Source: Pseudonocardia xinjiangensis (GTDB taxonomy: Bacteria; Actinomycetota; Actinomycetes; Mycobacteriales; Pseudonocardiaceae). Taken from it: a stretch of 37,970 nucleotides of DNA. The notes below the pieces were generated by a model. The model saw nothing but the letters and a program-made list of their open reading frames with translations, had not been told where the DNA came from and searched no databases. Position numbers and translations under genes: made by a program. Positions 18,129-25,797 of this stretch are shown here, one piece after another; within the stretch, counting starts at the first letter, position 1, and each line of letters opens with the position of its first letter. Location: contig NZ_JAAXKY010000065.1 in NCBI RefSeq assembly GCF_012911925.1, positions 1 through 37,970 on the forward strand. Direction: 5' to 3'.

Positions 18129-19340
18129 CTACGGGGCGCTCGACTTCGTGGTCGACCCCGGAGGGAGACCGGGTGCTCCGGGCTCGGTGTCGAACCCGAA
18201 CTGCGCTGCCAGTGCCCGCGTGGCGAGAGCCTGCGGGACGCACCGCAACGCCGCGTCCCGCAGGCGGGCCCGGGCCCCGGTGAGCCGGAGTACCCGGTTC
18301 ATCCTGCGGGCGTCTCGCTGTAGGGCGCCCGTACGAGGGTGCCGGCGGGCGGAGTAGGCAATCAGGGCGTGGGGCACGTCTGCGGGGCCCGCTCCGGCGA
18401 GCTCGTTCCCGAGGACCACAGCGTCCTCGAACGCCTGGCAGGCGCCCTGCCCGAGGTCGGGGGTCATCGCGTGGGCCGCGTCGCCGAGCAGAGCCACCCT
18501 TCCGACGGCGAGCACAGGAAGCGGCCATCTCAGTTGGGCCGTCTCGACCACGTGCACGCCCTCGGGCGGAGTCGCGTCGATGAGCGCGGTGACGCTCGGG
18601 TGCCAGTCGGCTCGGCGGCTGCGCAGCCATCGGTGCCGTTCGTCCGCCGTGGCGGTCGAGGCTCCGTCCTCCGCGCTCGCCCGCCAGGCCGAGTACCAGT
18701 AGATCCCGTCGTCCATCGGAAGACAGCCGAACCGGTCTCCGGTGCGGTGGTCCAGCAGCTCGCCGGCCACCATCGGCACGTTCGCCGGAGCCACAGCGGC
18801 GATGGCGCGCGCGGCCTTCTCGCCGGAACCGGCCAGGCCGGGATGGTCCGGGAACAGGGTGCTCCGGAGCCTGCTCCCGGCACCGTCCGCGACCACGACG
18901 GCGTCCGCCCGCAGGTCCGCCGCCCCGTCGAGCTCGACGTGCGCCCCCACCTCGCGCACCGTGGTGACCGCGCAGCCCGTGCGGACGGCGTCGGCGGGGA
19001 GCGCCTCGGCCAGCAGACCGTGCAACCACGGCCGGGGCACGGCCACGAACGGTGCGCCGACGTGCTCGGCCATCGCGACCTGGTCGGTTGTGATCAGGGG
19101 GCGACCGTGCCGGTCACGCAGGGCAGCACCGCCGTCGAGCGGAACGGCGCGGGCCCGCACGGGTTCACCGAGTCCGAGCGCGTCCAGCGCCAGTACCCCG
19201 TTGGGCGGGAGACCGATTCCGGCGCCGGTCTCACGCAGCTCGGGCGCTCGTTCGAGCACCGTGACCTCATGGCCTGCCCGGTGGACGGCGAGTGCCGCCG
19301 CCAGCCCGCCCAGGCCCGCTCCTACCACGACGATGTGCAT
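18129..19340 (-). CDS. FAD-dependent monooxygenase (PHBH/salicylate hydroxylase type)
   Basis: This 403-residue protein is a class A flavin hydroxylase. It has the FAD-binding VVVGAGLGGLAAALAVHRAG with G7-x-G9-x2-G12, the DG motif region ADAVVVADGAGSRLRSTL, and the second FAD motif VALLGDAAHAMTPDLGQGAC with FEDAVVLGNEL. These enzymes use NAD(P)H and O2 to hydroxylate aromatic or other small compounds, including antibiotics in some relatives; the substrate is unknown. It starts at ATG 19340 and is divergent from a TetR-type repressor across 65 bases holding two identical-type palindromes. The first overlaps the presumed start of its transcript, so repression by that TetR is likely and the enzyme is probably induced by its substrate. 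Confidence 0.92.
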   Translation of the reverse strand: MHIVVVGAGLGGLAAALAVHRAGHEVTVLERAPELRETGAGIGLPPNGVLALDALGLGEPVRARAVPLDGGAALRDRHGRPLITTDQVAMAEHVGAPFVAVPRPWLHGLLAEALPADAVRTGCAVTTVREVGAHVELDGAADLRADAVVVADGAGSRLRSTLFPDHPGLAGSGEKAARAIAAVAPANVPMVAGELLDHRTGDRFGCLPMDDGIYWYSAWRASAEDGASTATADERHRWLRSRRADWHPSVTALIDATPPEGVHVVETAQLRWPLPVLAVGRVALLGDAAHAMTPDLGQGACQAFEDAVVLGNELAGAGPADVPHALIAYSARRHPRTGALQRDARRMNRVLRLTGARARLRDAALRCVPQALATRALAAQFGFDTEPGAPGLPPGSTTKSSAP

Positions 19341-19351
19341 CTGCAGCCCCC

Positions 19352-19367
19352 CTCTACGCTTGTAGAG
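19352..19367. promoter_or_regulatory. TetR operator 1 (CTCTAC-N4-GTAGAG)
   Basis: A perfect 6-bp-arm palindrome CTCTAC-GCTT-GTAGAG lies 12 bases from the monooxygenase ATG. A minus-strand -10-like TATGGT (19373 to 19368) abuts it, so bound repressor would cover the start of transcription. Confidence 0.75.
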
Positions 19368-19383
19368 ACCATACGGCAGAATG

Positions 19384-19400
19384 CTCTACACGGGGTAGAG
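19384..19400. promoter_or_regulatory. TetR operator 2 (CTCTAC-N5-GTAGAG)
   Basis: The same arms recur as CTCTAC-ACGGG-GTAGAG, 32 bp from operator 1 (about three helical turns) and just before the TetR start. The shared arms in the divergent gap make joint binding by the adjacent TetR protein likely. Confidence 0.75.
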
Positions 19401-19405
19401 GAAAA

Positions 19406-20002
19406 TTGAGCGATCGACGCACGGAGATCCTCGACGCGGCGCTGCATGTGCTGGCGGAGCAGGGCATGCGAGGCCTCACTCATCGGGCGGTCGATGCTGC
19501 CGCCGGGATCCCGCCCGGAAGTACCTCCTACTACTTCCGCAGTCGCTCCGCCCTGGTCGCCGGGTGCGTCGAGCGGCTGCTGGAGATCGACGTGCAGGTC
19601 GACCTCCCGGTGGTGCGGTCCGGAGCGACGGACGTCACGAGCCTCGCGGCGGTGCTCGCTTCGGTCTGCGTCGCGATGGTGACGGAGGAGCGGTACCGCA
19701 CCCTGGCCCGCTTCGAGCTGACACTTGCGGCAGTGCGTGATGAGCACCTGCGTGCCGAGTTGCTGCGGGGCGGTGACACGATCCGCCGCCTGACCGCGGA
19801 CCTGGTGCGCCCCCTCGGAGCGACGGACCCCGACCGGTCAGCCGATGAGCTGGCTGCCACGCTCGACGGACTGATCCTCACTGCCCTGGTGCGGGGTACG
19901 CAGGACGAGTCGGCGCTGGCTTCCTGGTTGCGCACGGCGCTGGAGCGCGCGCTGCGGGCCCAGCCCGGGGTTGGGCTCGGAAGATCTTCTCCAGACGGCT
20001 GA
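19406..20002 (+). CDS. TetR/AcrR-family repressor
   Basis: This 198-residue protein has an N-terminal TetR helix-turn-helix (SDRRTEILDAALHVLAEQGM, GLTHRAVDAAAGIPPGSTSY, YFRSRSALVAGCVERLL) and a helical ligand-binding C-terminal domain with TSLAAVLASVCVAMVTEERY and ADELAATLDGLILTALV. The start is read as TTG 19406, four bases after AGAGG, because it puts the HTH at the N-terminus and no ATG or GTG fits. It is divergent from the flavin monooxygenase, with two CTCTAC/GTAGAG palindromes between them, and likely represses both genes. Its 3' end overlaps the remnant of an SRPBCC-type gene on the other strand. Confidence 0.9.
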   Translation: MSDRRTEILDAALHVLAEQGMRGLTHRAVDAAAGIPPGSTSYYFRSRSALVAGCVERLLEIDVQVDLPVVRSGATDVTSLAAVLASVCVAMVTEERYRTLARFELTLAAVRDEHLRAELLRGGDTIRRLTADLVRPLGATDPDRSADELAATLDGLILTALVRGTQDESALASWLRTALERALRAQPGVGLGRSSPDG

Positions 20003-20066
20003 TCCACTGCTCCCAGCCGTCCCGCAGCGTCTCGTAGTACGAGGGCTCGAACTCGGGACCGGCCGC
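19977..20066 (-). pseudogene. C-terminal remnant of an SRPBCC/AHSA1-type protein
   Basis: Directly after the stop of the nucleotidyltransferase gene, the same frame reads EFEPSYYETLRDGWEQW and ISRLEKIF. This looks like the C-terminal helix that closes SRPBCC (START-like, AHSA1) proteins. There is no start codon or N-terminal domain. The reading passes into the 3' end of the convergent TetR gene with no natural stop there. I take it as a gene fragment left by a rearrangement. Recognition rests on about 27 residues, so this is tentative. Confidence 0.4.
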
Positions 20067-20648
20067 TCACGGGGGGTCGGGCCAGGGGTCCACCACCAGG
20101 TCGGGCCATTCCCGCTGCCAGCGCCGCGCCTTCGCCTCGTAGACCGCGCGCGGCGCCAGTCGCGGGTTCGGGCGGACCCGCTTCGCGAACAGGTCGGCGT
20201 AGCCGTGCGGCGCGTAGTCCACCAGCTCGCCGCCGACCGTCCGCGAGACACCGAAGCAGCAGGTCGTGGACGCGAAGTGGTCGATCGCGTCGGTCGAGCC
20301 GGTGAAACGGACGCCGGGGACGCCGAACCGGGCCTCGTACCAGAGATGGACGCGTGCCTCGTTGCGCACCTCGACCGTCACCCCGAGGTCGGCGAACAGA
20401 CTGTGGGCCCGGCGGATCACCGCGTCCTCGGCCTCGTAGGACAGGTCCGAGGAGTCGTAGTAGAAGAAGTCGTAGTCGGCGATGCCGGCTCCGGGGTCCC
20501 GCCCGTCCAGCACGTTCCACACGGTCTGGAACACCGCCCCGGCGGTCAGCCACCAGTCCGGGACGCCGAGTGCCGCCCCGCGGAGAAGGATTGCCTCGTT
20601 CACCGGGTTCCGGCGGACGAGGGTCAGGAAACGGTCGCGCTGCTCCAC
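20067..20648 (-). CDS. nucleotidyltransferase family protein (PF06042-like)
   Basis: This 193-residue protein matches the small nucleotidyltransferase family typified by COG3575. It has LRGAALGVPDWWLTAGAVFQ, TVWNVLDGRDPGAGIADYDF with the acidic FFYYDSSD that provides the metal-binding Asp pair, then VEVRNEARVHLWYEARFG and TDAIDHFASTTCCFGVS. The biological substrate is unknown. ATG 20648 gives the standard N-terminus. It is a single gene; the DUF6886 gene upstream ends 22 bases away on the same strand, so they may share a transcript. A relic SRPBCC frame continues past its stop, suggesting it abuts a deletion joint. Confidence 0.85.
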   Translation of the reverse strand: MEQRDRFLTLVRRNPVNEAILLRGAALGVPDWWLTAGAVFQTVWNVLDGRDPGAGIADYDFFYYDSSDLSYEAEDAVIRRAHSLFADLGVTVEVRNEARVHLWYEARFGVPGVRFTGSTDAIDHFASTTCCFGVSRTVGGELVDYAPHGYADLFAKRVRPNPRLAPRAVYEAKARRWQREWPDLVVDPWPDPP

Positions 20649-20670
20649 GGGAGCAGTCTGTCGGGCGGGG

Positions 20671-21216
20671 TCAGCCCGCCCGCGGAGGCGGCGCGGCGTT
20701 CCGCAGGCGGATGCCGCTGAAGCCCAGGGTGCTGGTGATCGCCGCCGCCCAGAAGTCGTGGAGGTGCGGCAGCACCCGGAGCTGGATGCCGGCGGCCTCG
20801 TGGAGTGCGAGCAGGTCGCCCACGGGTTCGGGCGGCCCGAGCGGCCGGACGGTGTGCGTGGAGATGTGAGCGGCGGGCTCCGGGGTGCCGATGGGCTCGA
20901 ACCGGTCGGCGGGCAGCCGGTAGGCGAAGAGCCGGACCTCCCGGATGCGGTCGAGCCACCGGTACTCGACGGCGTGCACCCGGCGTCCGCTCCCGATGCC
21001 GAGGATGCGCTCGGCGTCGGAGGCGCTCGTGCCGTCGGTCACCCAGGCCATCGCGCGGGGGCACTGCCGGGGGAACCAGTACGAGGGCGCCCGCTCCGCG
21101 TCGACCGCCCACACCCGGGCCGTGGGGTCGGCGGCCGTCGCGGCGACGTGGGGAACGAACGTGGTGATCGTCGGATCCTCCGAGAAGTGGAGTACCTCGC
21201 CGTCGCGCGGACGCAT
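20671..21216 (-). CDS. DUF6886 family protein
   Basis: This 181-residue protein begins RPRDGEVLHFSEDPTITTF and contains RVWAVDAERAPSYWFPRQCP, RAMAWVTDGTSASDAERILG and RVHAVEYRWLDRIREV, which I recognise from a conserved family of unknown function (DUF6886). The opening HFSEDP and the compact alpha/beta pattern are characteristic. There is no signal or membrane segment. Start ATG 21216 fits the family. It lies 30 bases downstream of the GNAT acetyltransferase gene on the same strand and 22 bases upstream of the nucleotidyltransferase, so the three may form an operon. No function can be given. Confidence 0.8.
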   Translation of the reverse strand: MRPRDGEVLHFSEDPTITTFVPHVAATAADPTARVWAVDAERAPSYWFPRQCPRAMAWVTDGTSASDAERILGIGSGRRVHAVEYRWLDRIREVRLFAYRLPADRFEPIGTPEPAAHISTHTVRPLGPPEPVGDLLALHEAAGIQLRVLPHLHDFWAAAITSTLGFSGIRLRNAAPPPRAG

Positions 21217-21246
21217 GGTCGTCCCTCCGGTGGTCGGTGCCTCAGC

Positions 21247-21693
21247 TCACCGTGCCGGACCCGGTGCGGGAAGGGCCGCCGGGCGTTCGAGGTAGCTGTC
21301 GTCCGGCCGGACGAAGCCGAGCCGCTCGTACAGGGTGTGGGCGTCACGGGTGTGCAGCGCCCACCGGAACAGGCGTCCGGGGCCACCGTCGACCATGAAC
21401 CGGACCAGCTCGACCCCGAGGCCGCCGCCGCGCGCCGACGGCTCGACGAACACGTCGGCCAGGTAGGCGAACGACACACCGTCGGACACGGCCCGGGCGA
21501 AGCCCACCATGCGTCCGGACGCGGTCTCGTAGGCGGCGGCGACCCGCCAGGCGCCCTCGATCTGCTGCTCCACGTGGCCCCGCTCCCGCCACCGGCCCCA
21601 GTACGCCTCCGTGGACAGGAACTGCCACACCACGTCCCGGTCGACCCGCTTCGGGTCGTCGTCCAGCTCGAACGCTCCGAACTCGAAGATCAC
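21247..21693 (-). CDS. GNAT family N-acetyltransferase
   Basis: This 148-residue protein is a GNAT acetyltransferase that uses acetyl-CoA. The acetyl-CoA binding motif A is AYLADVFVEPSARGGGLGVE, followed by LVRFMVDGGPGRLFRW and the C-terminal LHTRDAHTLYERLGFVRPDD. The N-terminal part begins VIFEFGAFELDDDPKRVDR, a known start for this subfamily. GTG 21693 is used because the longer upstream frame overlaps the divergent IniB-N-like gene and is not family-like. The acceptor substrate is unknown. It is first in a possible three-gene minus-strand run with DUF6886 and the nucleotidyltransferase. Confidence 0.9.
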   Translation of the reverse strand: MIFEFGAFELDDDPKRVDRDVVWQFLSTEAYWGRWRERGHVEQQIEGAWRVAAAYETASGRMVGFARAVSDGVSFAYLADVFVEPSARGGGLGVELVRFMVDGGPGRLFRWALHTRDAHTLYERLGFVRPDDSYLERPAALPAPGPAR

Positions 21694-21798
21694 GGGAGGA
21701 CTCTGCCACGCGGTCCCCGCACGGCGTTCGGGAGGACGGAGCGGGAACGAGCGGATACCGTGGTCAGCGATCGATCGAGACCCACCGCGGAGGTCGCT

Positions 21799-22386
21799 GT
21801 GGCCCAGGCCCTGTCGTTGCTGGACTTCCTCCGTGGCCTCCGGACCGACGACGCCTTCCGTTCCGCGTTCACCGCGGACCCCGGTGCCACCTTGGCCGAG
21901 CACGGGCTGGGCGATCTGAGCCCCTACGACGTCCACGATGCACTGGTGTTGATGGAGGACACCGAGACCGCCGAGTTCAGCCCCGACTTCACCAGCGCCG
22001 GAGCCCATCCGACGCCGCCACCTCCGGACGGCAGCAGCGACGCGCACCAGTACCTCAGCGCGTATCTCGACCCCGACGCCGACATCGAGCCGCGGTTCGC
22101 ATCGGGCAGCGCGGACAGCGGCGGGTACGCAACCGGCGCCGACGACACCATCGCTTTCGGCGTGGGCGCCGCCACCGTCACCGGCGGCATCGACGACGAT
22201 CCCGAGCCGGCCTACGGGCTCGACGGCGCCGCCCAGCCCGCGGCCGAGGGCGACGGCGACCTCGGCGCGCCTGCCGACGACGCCGCCGAGTTCCCGGCCA
22301 CTCCTGACCACGCCGATGATCCCCATGCCGACCGGTTCGCCCCGGCCGATCACGCCGACGGCGAGCACCACGCCCCGATCGTCTGA
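21799..22386 (+). CDS. IniB N-terminal-like domain, acidic Ala/Asp-rich protein
   Basis: This 195-residue protein opens with AQALSLLDFLRGLRTDDAFR and SAFTADPGATLAEHGLGDLS, resembling the IniB N-terminal domain (a short helical LLDFLxxLxxD...F..DP..AL...GL module). The rest is low-complexity, acidic and rich in Asp, Ala, Gly and Pro, with a His/Asp-rich end (PDHADDPHADRFAP), and is likely disordered. GTG 21799 is preferred over GTG 21760 because GGAGG (21789-21793) is 5 bases away. In some actinobacteria such proteins sit beside dynamin-like GTPases (iniA/iniC), but none is adjacent here. Function is unknown; the tail could bind metal ions, which is speculation. Confidence 0.7.
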   Translation: MAQALSLLDFLRGLRTDDAFRSAFTADPGATLAEHGLGDLSPYDVHDALVLMEDTETAEFSPDFTSAGAHPTPPPPDGSSDAHQYLSAYLDPDADIEPRFASGSADSGGYATGADDTIAFGVGAATVTGGIDDDPEPAYGLDGAAQPAAEGDGDLGAPADDAAEFPATPDHADDPHADRFAPADHADGEHHAPIV

Positions 22387-22407
22387 GCCCGCCCCGGGCC
22401 CCTGCCG

Positions 22408-22761
22408 TCAGAACCCGTTCGGCCCGCGCTTCGGCGTGACGCTGCTGATCCGGTCGGCCAGCTCCGCCGGCACCTCCCAGTCCCCGGGAGCGCCGGAGGC
22501 GCACGAGTCGTGGGCGGCGGCCGCGGCGAGCACCGCCGCGGCGTCTCCCGCGTCCAGCCCCGAGAACCGGACGCGCGCCTTGCCCGGCCCGTCGACCGCC
22601 GCGACGCCGTGGTCGGGGCAGCCGCCGAGGCACTGCACGTTCCGCACGGCGACCAGCGAACCGGCGGGATGGTCGGCGATCGCCTCGGCGAGCGCCCGGC
22701 CGAAGTCGCCGGTGGCGCGGCTGTCATAGCGGGGGCAGGTGCGGCAGATCAGCAACGTCAT
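22408..22761 (-). CDS. DUF1636 family Cys-motif protein
   Basis: This 117-residue protein matches DUF1636, small thioredoxin/ferredoxin-like proteins. It has TLLICRTCPRY at the N-terminus, VRNVQCLGGCPDHGVAAVDG in the middle, and a helical C-terminus. Four cysteines in C-x2-C ... C-x3-C form suggest a metal or [2Fe-2S] site. I recall family members near cobalamin or metal-handling genes. Here it is last in a minus-strand run after the amidohydrolase, 42 bases away, and there are no corrin genes in the window. It may supply a redox or metal function to that operon, or simply be adjacent. Start ATG 22761 is clear. Confidence 0.82.
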   Translation of the reverse strand: MTLLICRTCPRYDSRATGDFGRALAEAIADHPAGSLVAVRNVQCLGGCPDHGVAAVDGPGKARVRFSGLDAGDAAAVLAAAAAHDSCASGAPGDWEVPAELADRISSVTPKRGPNGF

Positions 22762-22803
22762 CGCAGATCCCGGGACGTGGGGACCACCGCACGTGGCAGC
22801 CGG

Positions 22804-24096
22804 TCAGGCGGAGGCGGCCACGTTGCGGTCGGCGCTGCCCGGGTTGGGCGGCGTCGGCGCCGGCTCGTCGGCCGCCTCCTTGTGGAAGCGCCCGTCCTTC
22901 ATGATGTAGTCGAGCCGGTCGCGGTCCTGCAGCACCGTGATGTCGGCGAGCGGGTCGCCGTCGACGAGCAGCAGGTCGGCGAGGTAGCCCGGCTGCACCT
23001 TCCCCAGCTCGTCGGGGCGGAGCATGATCTCCCCGCCCCACGCGGTGGCGGAGATGATCGCCTCCATCGGCGTGAACCCCAGCAGCTCCACGAAGTGCTC
23101 GAGGTCGCGGGCGTAGGTGCCGTGCGGGGTCCAGGCGAAGCCGTAGTCGCCGCCGGGCAGCACCCTGATGCCGCGCCGGTGCATCTCGCGCAGGCCCTTG
23201 ATCGCCTGGTCGAGCTCCTTCTTGTAGCCGACGGCCTCGGCGGCCTCCTGCGGGAACCCGAACGACTCGGCCTCGTAGAGAGTGGCGACGAGCCAGTTGA
23301 TGCCGGGCGCCACGAACACCCAGTCCTTGTTGGCCTCGAGCATGTCCATGCCCTCGGCGTCGGTGAAGCTGGCGTGGTAGATGATGTCGACCTTGTTCCG
23401 GACGCACATCTTCACGCTCTCGGCGCTGCGGGCGTGGGCGCAGACCCGCTTGCCGCGCCGGTGAGCCTCGGTCACCGCGGCGGCGGTCTCCTCGTCGGAG
23501 AAGTAGGTGTCCTCGGCCCGCTGGGTGCCGGTGATCTCCTCACCGGTCATCGACAGCTTGATCTGGTCGACGCCGATGTCGATCAGCTCGCGGACGGCCC
23601 TGCGCATGCCTTCGGGGCCGTCGGCGAACTTGGTGATGCTCTTGATCAACGCGCCGCCGGTGACGGCGATCTCCGGGCCGTTGGCCAGGTAGCGCGGGCC
23701 GGGGATGCGCCCTGCGTTGATCGCATCGCGGCAGACCACGTCGAGGCGGTCCTTCGCCGACGCGGCGCCGAGGCACATCGTGTAGCCGGAGTCGATGTAG
23801 GTCCGGGCCGACTCGATGCAGAACAGGAGGTGCTCCTCGACGGGCAGGGTGCCCAGGCCGTCGAGGTCGGCGCTGTTGTTCCAGCTGAAGTGCGTGTGGG
23901 CGTCGCAGAGCCCGGACATCAGGGTGCGTCCGCGGCCCTCGATCACCCGCGCGCCTTCGGTGGCACCGGGGTCTACGTCACCGACGGCGGCGATGCGGTC
24001 GTTCTCGACCAGCACGTCGCCGGGGTAGGGATCGGCTCCGGTGGAGTCGAGGATGCTGACGCCGCGGAACAGGATCTTGTTCGTCGGGACGGGCAT
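22804..24096 (-). CDS. amidohydrolase family protein (imidazolonepropionase-like)
   Basis: This 430-residue enzyme has the amidohydrolase TIM-barrel metal site: SGLCDAHTHFSWNN gives the HxH on strand 1, VDQIKLSMTGEE provides the strand-4 Lys region, KRVCAHARSAESV and DIIYHASFTDAEG give the two later His ligands, and LPGGDYGFAWTPHG the Asp on strand 8. The N- and C-terminal beta-sandwich parts (ILFRGVSILDSTG, PGYLADLLLVDGDP) are also present. It likely hydrolyses a cyclic or linear C-N bond; related sequences include imidazolonepropionase and prolidase-like enzymes. It is third in the operon FAH enzyme, alpha/beta hydrolase, amidohydrolase, DUF1636, so it probably opens or trims a nitrogen-containing intermediate. 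The substrate is unknown. Confidence 0.92.
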   Translation of the reverse strand: MPVPTNKILFRGVSILDSTGADPYPGDVLVENDRIAAVGDVDPGATEGARVIEGRGRTLMSGLCDAHTHFSWNNSADLDGLGTLPVEEHLLFCIESARTYIDSGYTMCLGAASAKDRLDVVCRDAINAGRIPGPRYLANGPEIAVTGGALIKSITKFADGPEGMRRAVRELIDIGVDQIKLSMTGEEITGTQRAEDTYFSDEETAAAVTEAHRRGKRVCAHARSAESVKMCVRNKVDIIYHASFTDAEGMDMLEANKDWVFVAPGINWLVATLYEAESFGFPQEAAEAVGYKKELDQAIKGLREMHRRGIRVLPGGDYGFAWTPHGTYARDLEHFVELLGFTPMEAIISATAWGGEIMLRPDELGKVQPGYLADLLLVDGDPLADITVLQDRDRLDYIMKDGRFHKEAADEPAPTPPNPGSADRNVAASA

Positions 24097-24139
24097 GGTG
24101 GGCTCCTCGTCACTGAGGTGAAACGCGCTGCGGGTGGAA

Positions 24140-24901
24140 CTACAGGAACTTGAGCAGGAGGTCGGTGGTGGCGCGCGCCGCTTCCAGCGCGGTCCAGTGC
24201 CCGACGCCGGGCAGGATCTCCACGGTCGCCGAGCCGTGCGCTGCAGCGAGCTCCTGGCTCGCCTCGGGCGGTCCGACCTTGTCGTCGGAGCCGGTGACCA
24301 TCAGCAACGGCAGGGCGGGGTCGATGGGGCCGGGATCGGTGGCGGCGGCGAGTGCCTCGCAGTTGCGGGCGTAGCCCTCGGCGTCCTGGCGCATCACGAG
24401 CTCGCGGACGAACGCCGCGACCTCCGGCCGGTCGCGCCGGGTGGTCTCGGAGACGGCGTTGGCGACGACGGCCGGGGCGACGGCGGCCGTGCCCTTCTCC
24501 CGCAGGACGGCGGCGCGGTCGCGCTGGGCCTGGCGCCCGGCCTCGGCCGGCTCCCGCACCGCGCCGAGCAGCGCGAGCCCGGAGACCGTGCCGGGGTGAC
24601 GGGCGGCGAGCGCGCGCACGACGAGCGTGCCCATCGAGTGCCCGACCACCTTGGCGCTGGCGACACCGAGCTCGGTGAGCACGGCGGCGAGATCGTCGGC
24701 GTGGCTCTCCACGCTGATCCCGTCGGCCACCGGGGAGCGGCCCGCGCCCGCGGAGTCGACCCGGATCACCCGGAAGCGGTCGACGAGCGCGTCGGCCTGC
24801 ACCTGGTAGAAGTTCGAGGTGCCCCCGAGGCCGTGCACGAGCAGCACGGCGGGGCCGTCCCCCTCGACCTCGACGGCCAGTTCCTTACCGTTGACCTGCA
24901 C
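24140..24901 (-). CDS. alpha/beta-fold hydrolase
   Basis: This 253-residue protein is a complete alpha/beta hydrolase. It has the oxyanion strand VLLVHGLGGTSNFYQ, the nucleophile elbow VVGHSMG with Ser89, the acidic residue in MVTGSDDKVGPP (Asp206 or Asp207), and the catalytic His235 in LPGVGHWTALE. The overall look is that of 3-oxoadipate enol-lactonase or C-C bond hydrolases of aromatic degradation, but the exact reaction is not determinable. It starts 12 bases after the FAH-fold gene and is followed 43 bases later by the amidohydrolase, so it is clearly in their operon. It is likely regulated with them by the divergent GntR protein. Confidence 0.93.
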   Translation of the reverse strand: MQVNGKELAVEVEGDGPAVLLVHGLGGTSNFYQVQADALVDRFRVIRVDSAGAGRSPVADGISVESHADDLAAVLTELGVASAKVVGHSMGTLVVRALAARHPGTVSGLALLGAVREPAEAGRQAQRDRAAVLREKGTAAVAPAVVANAVSETTRRDRPEVAAFVRELVMRQDAEGYARNCEALAAATDPGPIDPALPLLMVTGSDDKVGPPEASQELAAAHGSATVEILPGVGHWTALEAARATTDLLLKFL

Positions 24902-24913
24902 AGTGGTCCTTTC

Positions 24914-25792
24914 TCAGCGGATGCGGTTGGACAGCGTGCCCAGGCCGGTGACCGTGATCTCGACGACGTCGCCGCTGGTGAGGAAGCGCGGCGGGTCGAA
25001 ACCGAGGCCTACCCCGGCGGGCGTGCCGGTGGCGATGAGGTCGCCGGGCAGCAACGTGGTGCCTGCGGAGATCGTGGCGATCAGCTCGGGCACGTCGAAG
25101 ATCAGATCCTTCAGCGGCGCGAACTGGCGGCGCTCCCCGTTGACGGTGGTCTCGAGCTCGAGCGCGGTGACGTCGCCGATCTCGTCGGCCGTGACGGCGT
25201 AGGGCCCCATCGGGCAGTGGGTGTCGAACGACTTGCCCAGCAGCCACTGCTTGTGGTCGCGCTGCACGTCCCGCGCGGTGACGTCGTTGATGATCGTGTA
25301 GCCCCACACGTGGCTGTAGGCGTCCTCGCGTGAGATGCCGCGGCCGCCCTTCCCGATGATCGCGGTGAGCTCACCCTCGTAGTCGAGCTCGGAGGTGGGG
25401 CCGGGGTCGACGAGAGCGCCCGGACCGGTCACGGCCGTGGTGGCCTTCGTGAACATGATCGGCTTGTCCGGGATGGCCTCGGAGCGGCTCGGGGTGTCGT
25501 AGCCGCTGCGGCCGAACTCCGCGGCGTGTTCGCTGTAGTTCTTGCCGACGCACCAGATGTTGCGGCGGGGCTCGGGGATCGGTGCCTGCAACTCGACGGA
25601 CTCCAGCGGCAACGCCTCCTGCTCGCCGGCCCGCTCGCGCAGAACCGGGCCGAGGTCGTCCCACGCCCCGATCACGTCGAGTACCCGGGAGCCGGCCGGG
25701 AGCAGCGCGCTGACGTCGTGGACGGCGCTCCCGTCGGCACTGACCACGCCGACCCGCGGCGCGGCCCCGGCGGAGAAGGTCACCAGCTTCAT
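24914..25792 (-). CDS. fumarylacetoacetate hydrolase (FAH) family enzyme
   Basis: This 292-residue protein has the FAH fold used by fumarylacetoacetases and 2-oxo-hydratases/decarboxylases of meta-cleavage pathways. The metal ligands are visible as E139 and E141 in LDYEGELTAIIGKGGRGI, and D170 in YTIINDVTARDVQ. Other family blocks are NIWCVGKNYSEHAAEFG, KPIMFTKATTAVTGPG, and LLPGDLIATGTPAGVG. It is first gene of a four-gene minus-strand operon. A good promoter (TCGACA-17-TACGGT) lies about 45-73 bases upstream, and three ACCAAT boxes at exact 10-bp spacing sit between promoter and ATG 25792, presumably an operator for the divergent GntR regulator. Confidence 0.93.
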   Translation of the reverse strand: MKLVTFSAGAAPRVGVVSADGSAVHDVSALLPAGSRVLDVIGAWDDLGPVLRERAGEQEALPLESVELQAPIPEPRRNIWCVGKNYSEHAAEFGRSGYDTPSRSEAIPDKPIMFTKATTAVTGPGALVDPGPTSELDYEGELTAIIGKGGRGISREDAYSHVWGYTIINDVTARDVQRDHKQWLLGKSFDTHCPMGPYAVTADEIGDVTALELETTVNGERRQFAPLKDLIFDVPELIATISAGTTLLPGDLIATGTPAGVGLGFDPPRFLTSGDVVEITVTGLGTLSNRIR

Positions 25793-25797
25793 TGCTC

